DNA from: Intoshia linei | Lineage: Eukaryota > Orthonectida > Rhopaluridae | NCBI GenBank assembly: GCA_001642005.1 | Contig: LWCA01000236.1 | Span: 1 to 37,580 of the forward strand | DNA length: 37,580 nucleotides | Direction: 5' to 3' | Shown: positions 21,015 to 37,075 of the stretch, piece after piece | Position numbering within the stretch: the first letter of the stretch is position 1 | Layout: the number at the start of each line of letters is the position of its first letter | The notes under the pieces: generated by a model | What the model was told of the DNA's origin: nothing | What the model saw: only the letters and a program-made list of their open reading frames with translations | Database searches by the model: none | Made by a program: the position numbers and the translations under genes

Positions 21015-24000
21015 ATGTCAGTTGTAAAGAGAGGTATTTTTCAAAAATAAATGCACATTTTTTATTTTAGATGGGAGATTAGAAAATCTCATGCTCGATA
21101 AAATTACTTCACGCATAATCAAATTGTGTTATGGACTTGATATGGAGTATATTGATCCGGTATTATTTAAATTGATTAATAAATTAGTTATGTTTTATGA
21201 AAATAGAGTTTAGTTACTTTGTATAATAGTTATAAAAAGTGATCAACCAACCAAATCATATTTAAAAATTTCCAACTAAAAATTGAGAATGGTCCCGATT
21301 AAATCATTCAATTACAAGCCATTAACTAAATTTAATCCGAACATTTTTTTAAAGGTCATACATAATTGCTCTGAAGACAGTCTTTTACCAGCCTTAACGT
21401 TCTCTACCCAACTGAAATATTATAACATTAACTATTTGTTTTGTGTATGGTACATCAAATAACTAGATTGTTGAAGTACATGTAAAGAAAAATTCCAACT
21501 CTCGGTTTATTTTAATTGAGAATAGGTTATTCCCATTTATATCATCTAAAACTATGTGAGCAGTTTAATGATTAATGTTTGACAGTAGATTTTGATATTA
21601 AATAATAAAATACAATTATTTTGAGTATCCATTTAATTTTTATAAAACCAAGGGACAACGATTTTATAGATTTATTTATTTTGTTTATAAGTGTAATCAT
21701 TCTGAGTCAAAAAAACAATTTATATTAATAGAATTATGTAACTATTATTATATCCTTAATATTTATACTCGTGCATTAATACGTAAGCAATACTTATGGT
21801 CAATAATTATAATTGAAGTTATTATTTTTTATATAACAGCTAGTTTTAACTATTTATCAAACATAGGTTTGTTTTATATAATCTCTCATACGTACGTGTA
21901 TAATGTTATATATTAGGCTCTTGTTACTATGAAAGTAATCAAAGGAATATACCCGGCAATAAGTACTTTTCAATTAGATAATTTTGCCGCTGAAATATGT
22001 GCGGATATGGTAATCCACCATCCGGATTATTCCATTTTGGCCGGTCGAATTGCCATTTCAAATTTACACAAGCAAACCATGAAGACTTTTAGCGGTAATA
22101 AATTATTATTTTCGACAGAGATTTATTATTAACACTGTTAACATTATAATTACATATGTTAATAATATGAATGTATAATAAAGATCGGTATTGAATCGCT
22201 ATAAAACGTTCTAATTTTCAAAAGAATATACGACGTATATTATACGTCTTTATTTCGAATGCTCACTATATCATTTAATGATTTTTTAAATTTTTTTATA
22301 TTTAAAAATAATCAATGCGGTTAAAACTATTATTTTCATTTTTATAATAATTAAAATAAATTTTATATTAGAGGTAATTAAGCGGTTGTACAAATTTGGA
22401 AGTTCTACTACTGGTGCAACGGGATATATAAACGATTTTACTTATAACGTTGTGATGGAAAATGCAACTGTAAAAATCCAAATCTTTTTATTATGTATAT
22501 TATAGAAACTTGATTCTGCCATTGTTTATGATAGAGATTACAATTATAAATATTTTGGTTTCAAGGTAAAATTTCCATCTAATATACATTTGCAATATAA
22601 CACATTTATATTTAGACATTAGAACGTTCTTACTTGCTTAAAATAAATGGAGACGGTTTTAAAAATTTTTTGTAAATTTTAACTTAATTAGTTGTGGAAC
22701 GACCTCAACATTTACTTATGCGATGTGCTGTAGGTATACATGGGAAAGATATAGATGCGGCTATAGAGGTTATATTTTTTATTAAAATTTTAAATCAATT
22801 TTAGACTTATAATTTGTTGTCTCATGGTTATTTTACTCACGCTTCGCCGACCTTATATAATGCTGGAACTAAACAAGCCCAATTATCTAGGTATGCAATT
22901 ATAAAATATTTAATTTATAAGTAATTAGTTGCTTTCTTCTTACTATGAAGGATGACAGCATTGAAGGAATTTACGATACATTAAGACAATGCGCTCTAAT
23001 TTCCAAGAGTGCTGGTGGAATCGGAGTTAATATACATTGTATTCGATCCAAGGGTAGTTATATAAAAGGAACGAATGGAACATCAAATGGAATTGTTCCT
23101 ATGTTACGAGTTTTTGACGCCACAGCTCGATATGTAGACCAAGGTGGTAACAAAAGACCCGGAGCAATCGCCATTTATTTAGAACCTTGGCATGCTGATA
23201 TTTTTGATTTTCTTACATTGCGCACTAATATTGGTTCTAATGAAACCAAAACGAGAGATTTATTCTATGCATTGTGGATACCTGATTTGTTTATGAGACG
23301 TGTAGAAAAAGATGAAAATTGGACACTTATTTGTCCAAATGAGTTTCGTGGATTGGATGATGTTTGGGGTGAAAAATTTGATAGATTATATGAAAGGTTT
23401 TTATTTTTTATATGAAATACATAATATTAGGTTATATTGTTTTTTGAGTAATCATTGTACAACTAACCTTGTGGTTCCCAAACTTTTGATTGTTGCAACG
23501 AACTTAAAATGAATGAAACATTTGGCGGCGCAACAATATATAAAAATAATATGTGCAATAATAATAACAATATATGTAAAAATATTTCTTAACACTTTAA
23601 ATCCATTTATCTAGAAAAATTTGACTTTTGATGGAATAGTCCCCCATGAAATGTAGCCAAAATTTTTAAGCATTATTAAAATGACTAAAAAACGTTTGCT
23701 GATATGTTAGTCTTACACAAATATATACTTATAAAGATATATTAAATGAAATCAAATTGAACTGTCTGCTTGATGCATGTTATGTGTCACATTTTTAAAA
23801 TTTGGACGTATATACGAAGGACAAACTGGCATGTGTTGTTTAACAAACACCAATTTTTATCGCGTTTTTGATTTTATTAAATTTTTGAATTATAATTAAA
23901 AATCTCGTGACTCACCCAATTTTGTCTAGCGACGGATTATAGCGTCGCGTCACACGATCTAAGAGTCATTGATCTGACCTGTTATTCGGTGAATAAACAT

Positions 24001-25993
24001 CAACAGTACGACTACCACTAAAAATGTAATTCGATGACAAAATTTTCTCACAAAAACTGAAGGTGGGTTTTAATGGATATTTTGGAGGGTTCATTTATTT
24101 TCTTTCCAGATTTTCTGTTTTGGTGGTAATATTACATTGTATTTAATGAATACATTCTTGATTTAAGTTTAAAAGGTATTTACTCTATATTTTGATACCA
24201 AATTTTTTTCTTCTTAAACTATTAATTAATTTATTGGTCTTTTAATATAAAAGTTGATAATGACTTTATAAAAATTAATTTTAAATATTAAATTATGTTT
24301 TATATTAGCGCTGAAAAACAAAATATTGGAAAAACTATAAAAGCAAGAGTTTTATGGCACGCTATTATAAATTCACAAATTGAAACAGGTGTACCATATA
24401 TGTTGTATAAGGATGCATGCAATAGTAAATCAAATCAGCAAAACGTTGGAACTATAAAGTGCAGTAATCTATGTACAGAAATTATAGAATATTCGAATGC
24501 TGACGAAACTGCGGTCTGCAATTTGGCATCCATTGCTTTACCAAAATTTGTTTCTAAAGATAAAGAGTTTGATTTTAAAAAATTGGAAAGAATTACTCAA
24601 GTCATTGTCAAAAACCTCAACAAAATTATAGATATCAATTATTATCCTGTTCCAGAGGTTTTTTAATTTTTAAATTTTGTATATATTATTTGGACATCGT
24701 AGATTTTTTTATGACGATTAAACCAATAAAAAAATGTATCGTATAATTATATTCATCCCATTACCTGATTGAAAAATATACATAAAGTATTATAATACTA
24801 GGTTGACTGTTATATACTACTTACAAATAACACGTAGCTCTGCCGAGGGAACATTTTTATTCTACCATAAAAGTAAATTCACAAATAAATGATACATACT
24901 TTTACTTGATTTTATTTTCAATTTTGAACCTTTTCTGACAATAATTTTTTCATTCAAATAGAGATATTAAGGGTAGATATTACCAATGCATTATTATTTA
25001 AATTTATTTTACAAACAATGATTCAGTATTTTGTATTTATATTTATATTATTAGGCAAAGCGATCAAACTTACGACATCGTCCAATTGGAATTGGAGTTC
25101 AGGGCTTGGCCGACTGTTTTGTATTGATGCGTTTTCCATTTACTAGTAAAAAAGCTATGGATTTGAATAAAAAAATATTTGAAACTATTTACTATGCTGC
25201 GGTTTATCAAAGTATGCTGCTAGCTAAAGATTCTGAACCATATGAAACCTTCCAGGGATCACCAATCAGCAAAGGTTTATTTCAATTTGATTTATGGGAG
25301 AAAAAACCAATTGAAGGTTTGTACGATTGGGATGATTTACGTAGACTTGTTATGAAATATGGTGTTAGAAATTCTTTGCTGTTATCACCTATGCCTACAG
25401 CGTCAACGGCTCAAATTTTAGGAAATAACGAATCAATTGAAGCATTTACAAGTAACCTTTACGTTCGTCGGGTTTTATCTGGTGAATTTCAAGTAGTCAA
25501 TTCGCATTTATTGAGAGATTTAACTCAATTAGGTCTTTGGAATAAAACCATGAGAAATAAACTGATATCAGGTTATGGTTCAATTCAACATATTGATGAA
25601 ATTAGCCAAGAATTGAAGGATTTGTACAAAACTGTATGGGAAATACCACAGAAATTAATTATAGATATGGCAGCTGATAGAGCTATTTATATAGATCAAA
25701 GTCAATCTATGAATATTCATATTCAAAGTCCAAATTATGCTAAATTGACAAGTTTACATTTTTACACTTGGAAAAAGGGTTTGAAGACTGGCATGTATTA
25801 TTTAAGAACTAAACCTGCCACCAACGCTCAACAGTTTACTGTTCAGAATAATAAAAAAAACACACTGGAAAATAATGTTGAAAATACATCTATAAAAAGC
25901 GATGTGGATGAATCACTATCTAATAGTTTTGAGAAGGCAAAAATTATGTGCTCAATTGAAAATAAAAATGATTGTCATATGTGTGGATCTTAA
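21015..25993 (+). CDS. RRM1: Ribonucleoside-diphosphate reductase large subunit (class I, 800 aa)
   Basis: Reduces ribonucleoside diphosphates to deoxy forms with the small subunit's tyrosyl radical, in the cytosol. Exons: 21015-21033, 21071-21159, 21917-22094, 22372-22469, 22506-22565, 22616-22655, 22692-22768, 22805-22890, 22929-23396, 24309-24657, 25055-25993 (2403 nt, in frame). The N-terminal ATP-cone starts VKRDGR. Catalytic residues are present: the redox Cys pair 217 (LSSCFLL) and 442 (AVCNLAS), and Asn425, Cys427 and Glu429 in SNLCTEI. Also seen are [35 protein letters not shown] and GMYYLRT. The C-terminus CHMCGS has the CxxC swinging-arm pair. Length fits animal R1 (about 790). I chose ATG 21015 because MSVVKRDGR aligns with other family starts; an in-frame ATG at 20970 would add 15 residues. 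A TTTTTGTAG acceptor-like site sits just before it. Confidence 0.97.
21160..21916 (+). other. RRM1 intron 2, 757 nt
   Basis: AT-rich, no coding exon and no clear repeat. It separates the ATP-cone exons. Confidence 0.5.
23397..24308 (+). other. RRM1 intron 9, 912 nt, with probable decayed hAT sequence
   Basis: CTTGTGGTTCCCAAACTTTTG near 23469 and, on the other strand, CAATGACTCTTAGATCGTGTGACGCG near 23970 look like the two ends of a hAT element of about 500 bp. I found no matching 8-bp target duplication, so the boundaries are uncertain. Confidence 0.4.
24658..25054 (+). other. RRM1 intron 10, 397 nt, with the dispersed motif
   Basis: No exon. It contains copy 2 of the TTGACTG...GCTCTGCCGAGGG motif at 24799-24850. 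Confidence 0.55.
24799..24850. repeat. Dispersed motif AGGTTGACTG...GCTCTGCCGAGGG, copy 2
   Basis: TAGGTTGACTGTTATATACT is followed by ACTTACAAATAACACGTAGC and TCTGCCGAGGGA. It is close to the copies at 10579 and 28032, with small insertions, and all three have the same orientation on the plus strand. Confidence 0.6.
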
Positions 25994-26273
25994 TATATTT
26001 ATTTGATTATATTATTAAATAATTTTATTTCTGTTTTTTGTTCCAATTGATTTAATGAATTTGAACCTAAATTAACTAAATGATTAATGAAGGCAGTGCT
26101 AGTGATTTTTATTAATATACATTACATTAATTATTTACTTTTCATAAGCAACTCTTACCATTTATTTCTTTATTGTCGGCGACAACTAATTTTTAAGAAA
26201 CATAATATTTTTGTTTATTTATAACTTGGAGATGCATTGTTATCGACATTTATAATTTTGGTACCATTTTTTA
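25994..26273. other. RRM1 / MAPK15 intergenic spacer, 280 nt
   Basis: Short head-to-tail spacer on the plus strand. An ATTAAA at 26014-26019 could be the RRM1 poly(A) signal. The MAPK15 promoter must lie here or overlap the upstream gene. Confidence 0.4.
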
Positions 26274-29943
<3,670 letters not shown>

Positions 29944-30586
29944 TATGTAAATGTTTTCTAAATTATATCATCTTTTTAATAAATTTTATCATATTTAGCG
30001 CATTACTTTTGTCACAAATCAATATATTCAATTTATATGCAAAACTTTTATAAAATTGAATTTTTTGAAATACACGAATTAAACATAATTGAATTAATGT
30101 AATAACTTAAAATGAGTTTCATTTAAAACAAATTTTGTATTCTCTAGATTTCTGTCTATATTAACTCACTAGTAGCTATTTGAATATATTAACTTATCGG
30201 AAAATGAGTTATTTATTTTTCGTATTACTGATTGTTATACGCACATATCTATTAGTGTACGGGAAAATAATAGAGACTGAATTTCTGTGTAAAAATATTT
30301 ATTCATTAGATCATTATCGATTTTTTATTTAATTTATAATTTAGGCTAAATGTGTCACGTAATTTAATAAAGATACGAGAACTGTTGGTAATTACATCTA
30401 AAGTACAATTTTCCAATGTAACTTGACTCTGCAGTAATCGAAGTAAAATTTAACATACTTTGTCATAATTAACTTTTACACGTTTAATTATATTAATGTG
30501 ATGACATTTATTGGAATGATTCATTCGTACCTGGAAGGAAATTATAGATTAACGTACTAATCATTTGTAATTTATATGGAAAGAAA
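29944..30586. other. MAPK15 / NaV intergenic region, 643 nt
   Basis: The first part is the MAPK15 3' UTR. The rest is AT-rich and should hold the NaV promoter. No coding region or repeat recognised. Confidence 0.5.
29978..29983 (+). promoter_or_regulatory. Poly(A) signal AATAAA of MAPK15
   Basis: AATAAA lies 34 nt after the TGA stop, a usual distance for a short 3' UTR. Confidence 0.55.
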
Positions 30587-33500
30587 ATGTTAAATTCCCA
30601 CTCTGAAAATTCAAACCTTAATTCGACCCATAGTAATGTACGAGGATATACTAAATTCGTTAAATATGAGGGAGATGAAAGTGCTCTCACTTCTATGCTA
30701 CAAAAAAACTATAAACCTGACTCTCATGTATTTATGCTTGGAAGAAAACCGGAAATACCTACTCCTTTCTTTACGCAGGGTAACTTTTTACCTAAGCGTT
30801 ATGGCAAATTGCCCAAAAATTTAATATCTCAGCCGTTATATGAAATCGACAATTACTACACCAATGTAATTTTCATTATTTTTTAATTATGTGAAATTTA
30901 GACCTTTATAGTTATTAGCAAAAACAGAACTATTTACCGTTTCAATAAACAAAAAAGTTTTTATTTGTTTTCACCTCACTCAATCATACGTAATAAATCA
31001 CTATGTATTCTCACATCACCGTAAATTTATTTTAAATATTGTATACTTTCACGTCTGGAGATAGTGAAAATGGGCAAAAATCTTGTAATTATACGCTTGT
31101 TTTTAGTAAACATTACATTTTTAAAACTATTATATAATGTCATCCTAATTAGTCAAATTTTTAATATGAAAAATTAACAGATATAATTTCAATCGTGAAT
31201 AATTTTTCAATTTTATGGTACATTATCGACACTATAAAATTCAACTGAAGCCTTCACTAAAAATAAAAAATTTATCTAGCATTTAGTTAAGTGCAAAATA
31301 TCGGTAACTGTTAGTACCTTATATATTTTTATAGTGGTGGTTCCTAAATTTTAAACTCCACGGAATATATTTTACCTAAAAATTTTATGTTTGAGTAATG
31401 TGTTTCATCATAATGTTACATTTACAAATAAAAAATTTTCTACCCACTACCAAAATATTTTGATCCCTAATAAACTAAGAAATTTCAAATGTGGTATTTA
31501 TCACCAAGGAAAGCTCAAATTAATAACTTTAATATATTATAAGTTTGATAGTACAGTACAATACATAATTAAAATATAAGTATTATGTTAATCATCATGC
31601 TCTAACACAAGGATGGGGAGTCTACCTATATGGTCTGCTAGCTGATTTCATCCGGCCCCTATAATTTTTTTAAAATTTTTCTATATTTATAGATTTTATT
31701 TTTTTAATCCACTGTTATTTTACTAAATACTAACAGTGGCTAATTAGATACTTAGGAGATAATTATCTAATTTAAATGATCCAAAATTTCTTTGATAGAA
31801 AAGAAAAAAATGAATGAATTATGAGTAAAGAGTCAGCATATATAAAATTATTAATAATAATAATAACTTTATTATTTACATTTTTAATGTGTCCGGCACG
31901 CAAAATTATCAGAATCTACCATCCGTCATGTTACTATCATAAGGTTGCCCAGCCCTGATGTAACATACAAAAAAGTATATAATAAAATAAAAGTATACAT
32001 ACATTATATATACATTGTATATTATGCAATGTATAGTAAAAAATATTTATATATATATTACACAGAATATTATACAGAGTCCTGTTTAAGATATACAACT
32101 TTATATTGTACATTTTATAAAACTGAGATACTATGAATGTATATCATTTGCGTAAATTAATTTTTCTAAATAGTCGTATACTTTAATTGGTATTACATTA
32201 TAACCATTTTTGTCACTATCTCCAGATTTGATTATTTATAGTTACATTCATCTATTTAGTTATTTTAACTTTTTCGTGATTGCTGTAATTTTGTCAAATT
32301 GTACATTGATGGCTATCAATAATGAATCAATTTATATAGAGTACCTTTAATTTAATTTTTATTATTATTAAAATCAAATTATACACTTTATCTAATTATC
32401 ATAAAATTACTTGAATATCTCGATAATAAAATATTACACGTGTTTAAATTAGTTTTAGCGATTTAATAATAGAAACATTATAATTAGTGATCATCTGATG
32501 TCGACTGCATTTGAATTTAAAAATTATATGAAATTATGATTTAAATAATCATTTTTAAATAATTTATACATGTTTGTAAATAGTATTAATAATAATAGTG
32601 AGGGTTAACAATAAATTGAATTATTCGGTAAATTGAATTTTTCCTTATAGTGTTGGTAAATTTTGATTTTTAGTAAAAGTGATTAGATTTAAGTAGACAG
32701 CATTTTTATTTATTATTATTAATTTTAAGGTACACCATGACTGGTGACTTGATTGACCATATTTAAAATCTAGCGGATAACGTATTATAATATATATTTT
32801 TGAAATTATTAACATGGAAAATATCTTAATGTTATGTATTGTTTTAAGTCTTCTAATGTTTAATGTCTAGTAACCTTCTAATATATCCAGAGTATTTTAG
32901 TAAGTTGTACATTTATTTATATGTATTAATATTACTATCTGTGTTATATACTTCTTATAGATTATTTGAAATCATTGAGAGGCTAACAATGTGTAGTAAA
33001 CCGTTTTATTTGATAAATATTTTTAGATATGGCTTTACACTTGTATATACCATCGAATTTCTATTAAAAGTTGTATGCAGAGGATTTGTGTTACACACAT
33101 TTTCCTATCTAAGGGATCCTTGGAATATATTAGATTTTGTAGTTATCTTTTTAGCGTATTTTAAATATATGAATTGATACAAGCACACTATTTAGGTACG
33201 TAACTTTAATTTTTCCCATAGGAAATGTGACTGTGATTCGAATGTTCCGTGTTTTTCGAGTGTTAAAAACTGTGTCCGTTGTACCAGGTTACTTTATATT
33301 TAACATATTTCATATATAAATAATTAGGTCTAAAAACTATCGTTAGAGCATTAATTGAAGCGTGTTATGGTTTGAAAGACGTTTTAATCTTAACTGTTTT
33401 TATGTTATCAATTTTTTCATTGTTAGGATTACAATTATATCAAGGAAAATTGGGCCAACAGTGTATAAAAAATTTTGACAATTCAACTTTTGTGCCAGAT

Positions 33501-36500
33501 ATACCAACTTTTGCACGTAAATTTTTATTAATTAAAAATACCAATTTATTTAGCGGTATCGGTAGAATTGTTTTGCAAACATATAAACTCATCTAGGTAA
33601 ATATTAAAATTAAATTCATAATGCCCATATTCCAGCGATTGTCCAGTAAATTACACATGTCAACAAACAGACCTCTACCCCAATTACAGTTACACCAACT
33701 ATGACAATTTTGGAGCCGCCATGTTATGTTCATTTAGATTGATAACTCAAGATTTTTGGCAGGATTTATACCAGAAGGTATTTTATATACTCTGAAACCG
33801 TTTAGTTTAATTAGATTTTACGAACAAATGGGTACTGGCATCTCTTCTTTTTTATCTTGATAATATTTCTGGGGTCATTTTACTTAATAAATTTGATATT
33901 GGCAATTGTATCTCTTGCTTATGAATCAGAAATTAAAAAATCAAAATGCGATGAATTGCCCGAGGTAATAACACTTTGATTTAATTGTAAGTAATCATTA
34001 GTTATTAGGTTATAAGGCTGGTAAATTTGCCGAATAATAATTCGTCTATCAGATAAAATGAATAGATCAGAATATGTGAATATGAAATTTTGATTCATAA
34101 TTCAGTTTTAAAAATATTCGATCTGCTTAAATTTTATTAGATTTGGTCACAATGTTAGTGAGTTTGACCATCCCATGAGTCATTTTATCGAAAATATGCA
34201 ATTTGATAATATTAAAATTTTATCATACTTTTTATTTCGAAGACAGAATTAATAATTTAATGCGAGAATGAATCATATTAACTGTATTCCTCATACCGTA
34301 TTTCGGGAGTATTGACATAAATACATGGCTAATTAATGATATTAAAGAATGCGTGTATTATATTTATTTGTGTGTATGTATTTTCAGGGTATGATAAAAT
34401 CGAAGTTTTAAAAAAAATGTAGGAAAAGAAATTTTACCTTAAACTAAGGCTTAAGGGTTGACAAATATAAATACTTAAGTATTTTTTTTTGTTTTGGGGT
34501 TGGATTAAAAGGTTTTTTGTAAAATCTTACCAAGGGGATTTTTAAAATTATAATTTAGGTTAGTTTATTTAGTTTAGGTTTTGGGATAAAATCTCAAAAT
34601 CTGGCAACTCTGCAATAATGTATTTTACAAAAATAAACTAATAATTTTAATTTAATTTTAATAGTTTGGTTATAAAACCAGAAATACTTATAACAACAAT
34701 GTAAATTTTACATCAATCATCATAGTACTAGGTACGACTAGAAAAGCATGTACATACAAATAAATTAAACAAATAAAAAATTTATTAATGAAAATGTTTG
34801 ATGAAACGAATACTAAAATACAGAATCAAGTATTTGAGTCTCCTATAAGCATATACATTAATATAAGTACAAAGTATAAACCGCATAACGTACATAAGCT
34901 AGTAGTAATTTTCAAATTTAAAATAAACTAATCGTCGCAAAGAATACAATTATTTTATTAACATGTAAATATTCATTTCATGATATCTTATATATTTTAA
35001 TATGAGAGATAATAATGGATAGATACAAAATTAAAACTTGTTTTTAAGTGCGAAATAAATACATTTCGTAAAATTTAAAAATCGCCATACTAGAGTATAA
35101 ATCGCACGGCTAGGAATCACATAACTACTAAAATTTGTATTTGAATAATATATTTACTGTTAAGTACATTAATTGTATATTCAAGCAAATTGATGCTGCT
35201 GGAATTAACCCGGATAGAAAAAGAAAGACGAGAAAAATATCTAAAGTAACATTAAACGAATTAGTTAATATTGACGACATTCCATACATTGATGAAAACA
35301 AATCTATTAACGAAGATGATAGAATTAAGAAAATTAAAATTAAAAGAACATGGCAAGAAATCGTGAAACAAACACAAGAAGACGTATTTTTTATCATTAA
35401 CATAATTATTTGCACTTTATAGTTTTAAGTGTTAATATAAACAATGCATATATTAAAATGCTCTTTTTTTGGTTGAATTATACAATTATATTACATTTAG
35501 AGAAATAAAAAGAAAAATATACTAAGCAGAAAACGACTTGCTGCAAGACGACGGAATGCCGTACAATGTAATTTAAAATTAATGTTTAATACCTAATACA
35601 TATATAATAAATATATACATTTATAAGGCTTATATAATTATATTCGTTATATGGTAATACTGAAGTGATGACTCACTTCGTTCATGATTTTAATGGAAAT
35701 ATTTTTTTACCAATGAAATTTTTATAAAAAAAAGTTTAAACCTAAAATGTACATTAGTTTAATCTAACGAAACGCGTTAACAAGGGGTTCGCCAAGGTTT
35801 TTCACTGTGAACCCTAAAACTCTATGTTTGATAGATCCAGTAACGAAAATACAAAATATAAAATTTTTTCACTGAATACATAACGAAAAAATATATTAAA
35901 ATATTTTATTTAGTCAAACCGAATGAAAAATCTATACTTTTCTCTAGATTTTTTGAAAGACATATCGAAAATTTATCATATAAAGTCAACAAAAATTTTC
36001 CAACACTATTTTTTTTAATACAAAGTGTTGAATATTATGTGACCAATCCAATATTTGATGTATTTATGACTTTTGTTATTATTGCAAATACAATCATAAT
36101 GTCTCTTGATCGATATGAAATTAATGAATATGATGAATATATTTTAAATATTGGAAATATGGTATAAAATTAATATAAATATTATTACTGTCAACTTCAT
36201 GTACATTACATATATATTCCATATATTTTATTGAGTACAAGATGTGCAAAATATTTGAGTATTCAAAATTTATTTTAATATAGGGATATCTGTTGTATAA
36301 AAATATTAATTTATTTTACCGGTATTTTTTTAAAAAAATAAAAAAATATTTAGATTTGTACATTTCTTTTTGCTTTGGAAGCTATAACGAAGTTGATTGC
36401 TCTTAATCCAGTCAATTATTTTAAAAATAGTTGGAATTGTTTTGATATGTTTATAGTATGTCTGAGTTTAATTGAACTAGGATTGTCTACAATTAGTGGA

Positions 36501-36527
36501 TTATCAATTTTAAGGTCGCTTAGGCTG
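30587..36527 (+). CDS. NaV (para-like): Voltage-gated sodium channel alpha subunit, 5' part (N-terminus to start of domain II S4), partial
   Basis: Pore subunit of the Na+ channel for action potentials. Exons: 30587-30865, 30902-31020, 32871-32990, 33027-33155, 33196-33287, 33328-33516, 33554-33596, 33636-33777, 33815-33964, 35186-35383, 35501-35567, 35914-36161, 36354-36527 (650 codons so far). The N-terminus is followed by [21 protein letters not shown], the NaV pre-S1 motif. Domain I: S2-S3 [10 protein letters not shown]4 [21 protein letters not shown]5 [18 protein letters not shown], four NxS/T sites in the loop, pore [13 protein letters not shown] with Asp at the first DEKA position, S6 [20 protein letters not shown]. 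The I-II linker is short (about 140 aa) with a basic RKRLAARRR. Domain II runs from S1 through [18 protein letters not shown]. The next exon lies beyond the window. The S1 exon (32871-32990) is the least certain. Confidence 0.92.
31021..32870 (+). other. NaV intron 2, 1850 nt
   Basis: Long intron before domain I S1. It contains the hAT-like element 31608-31957 and TA-rich stretches (about 31970-32110). No exon seen, but a missed small exon near S1 cannot be excluded. Confidence 0.5.
31608..31957. mobile_element. Non-autonomous hAT-like element (350 bp)
   Basis: The left end CAAGGATGGGGAGTC and the right end, read on the other strand (CAGGGCTGGGCAACC), share most positions. Flanks are ctctaaca (31600-31607) and atgtaaca (31958-31965), 6 of 8 identical. 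No coding capacity. The element looks older than the one at 36702. Confidence 0.55.
32991..33026 (+). other. 36-nt in-frame, stop-free intron in NaV domain I (probable)
   Basis: GTGTAGTAAACC...TTTTTAG. Splicing gives [16 protein letters not shown], close to the normal S1-S2 spacing. Retention would add 12 residues without a stop. Frame alone cannot decide, so the call rests on loop length and on the splice-like ends. Confidence 0.6.
33965..35185 (+). other. NaV intron after domain I S6, 1221 nt
   Basis: No coding exon seen. It contains the second copy of the dispersed repeat (34385-34655). Confidence 0.5.
34385..34655. repeat. Dispersed repeat, copy 2 (also at 3066-3380)
   Basis: Shares ordered blocks with the ferlin intron copy: GATAAAATCG, GTAGGAAAAGAAATTTTACC, TTAAGGGTTG, a T-rich run, GGATAAAATCTCAAAATCTG and GCAACTCTGCAATAATG. 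Both copies read in the same direction on the plus strand. Confidence 0.45.
35568..35913 (+). other. NaV I-II linker intron, 346 nt
   Basis: No exon. CAAGGGGTTCGCCAAGG at 35781 resembles a hAT terminus without an identified partner. Confidence 0.4.
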
Positions 36528-36701
36528 GTAACTTTAGATTTTTATATTATTATCTAATCTAAATATCTGAATAAATATATTATACATAATAATAGTTTTC
36601 ATAAAAATTTAAAAAAAAATTTTATCTGTGAAACTACAAAGTACTTAAAAGAAATGTCAGCAAAATTTTTTCATTTTTATCGACTGATGTATAATGTACA
36701 A

Positions 36702-37036
36702 CAGGGGTCGCAACCTTTTGTATCTCTTTGGGCAGTTTTTTATACCAAAAAATTCTACTGGCCCCATTTTTGAAAATTTTCTCATGATATATTTAATTTT
36801 AACTGAAGTGAAACGGTTTTAGTATATTCAACAAAATAAAATTCAGCGCCGTCTCAAAACTCAGTATTAAAATGATTGTAATGCTATTATTATTATTTTT
36901 TAATAGTAGAAAATGTTTAAAACGGTGTTTAAAAGTTGAATCTTTAAAAATAAATAATGTACATATATACTCAAAGATTCACCAAAAGTATTCTGTGGTC
37001 ACTTTTGGCCCGCGGGCCACTGGTTGCCGACCCCTG
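36702..37036. mobile_element. Non-autonomous hAT-like element (335 bp) with perfect 8-bp TSD
   Basis: The left end CAGGGGTCGCAACC and the right end, read on the other strand (CAGGGGTCGGCAACC), are the same except for one extra G. The 8-bp duplication atgtacaa is identical at 36694-36701 and 37037-37044. This is the clearest element in the window and probably the youngest. No transposase ORF. Confidence 0.88.
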
Positions 37037-37051
37037 ATGTACAATGTATAT

Positions 37052-37075
37052 CAGGCCTTCTCAATCCTTTTTCGC
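37052..37075. mobile_element. hAT-like left terminus beside the 36702 element
   Basis: CAGGCCTTCTCAATCCTTTT begins 8 nt after the target duplication of the 36702-37036 element and continues TCGCTTTGGACTCC. The right end was not found, so this may be a second, older insertion. Confidence 0.35.

Noticed and set aside
31391-32136. Plus-strand ORFs of 62-63 codons in NaV intron 2
   Set aside because: AT-rich chance ORFs overlapping or adjoining the 31608-31957 element; no domain and no splice fit.
35128-35415. Minus-strand ORF of 95 codons, hydrophobic
   Set aside because: Antisense to the NaV I-II linker exon; the hydrophobicity is a side effect of the Lys/Asp/Glu-rich sense codons.
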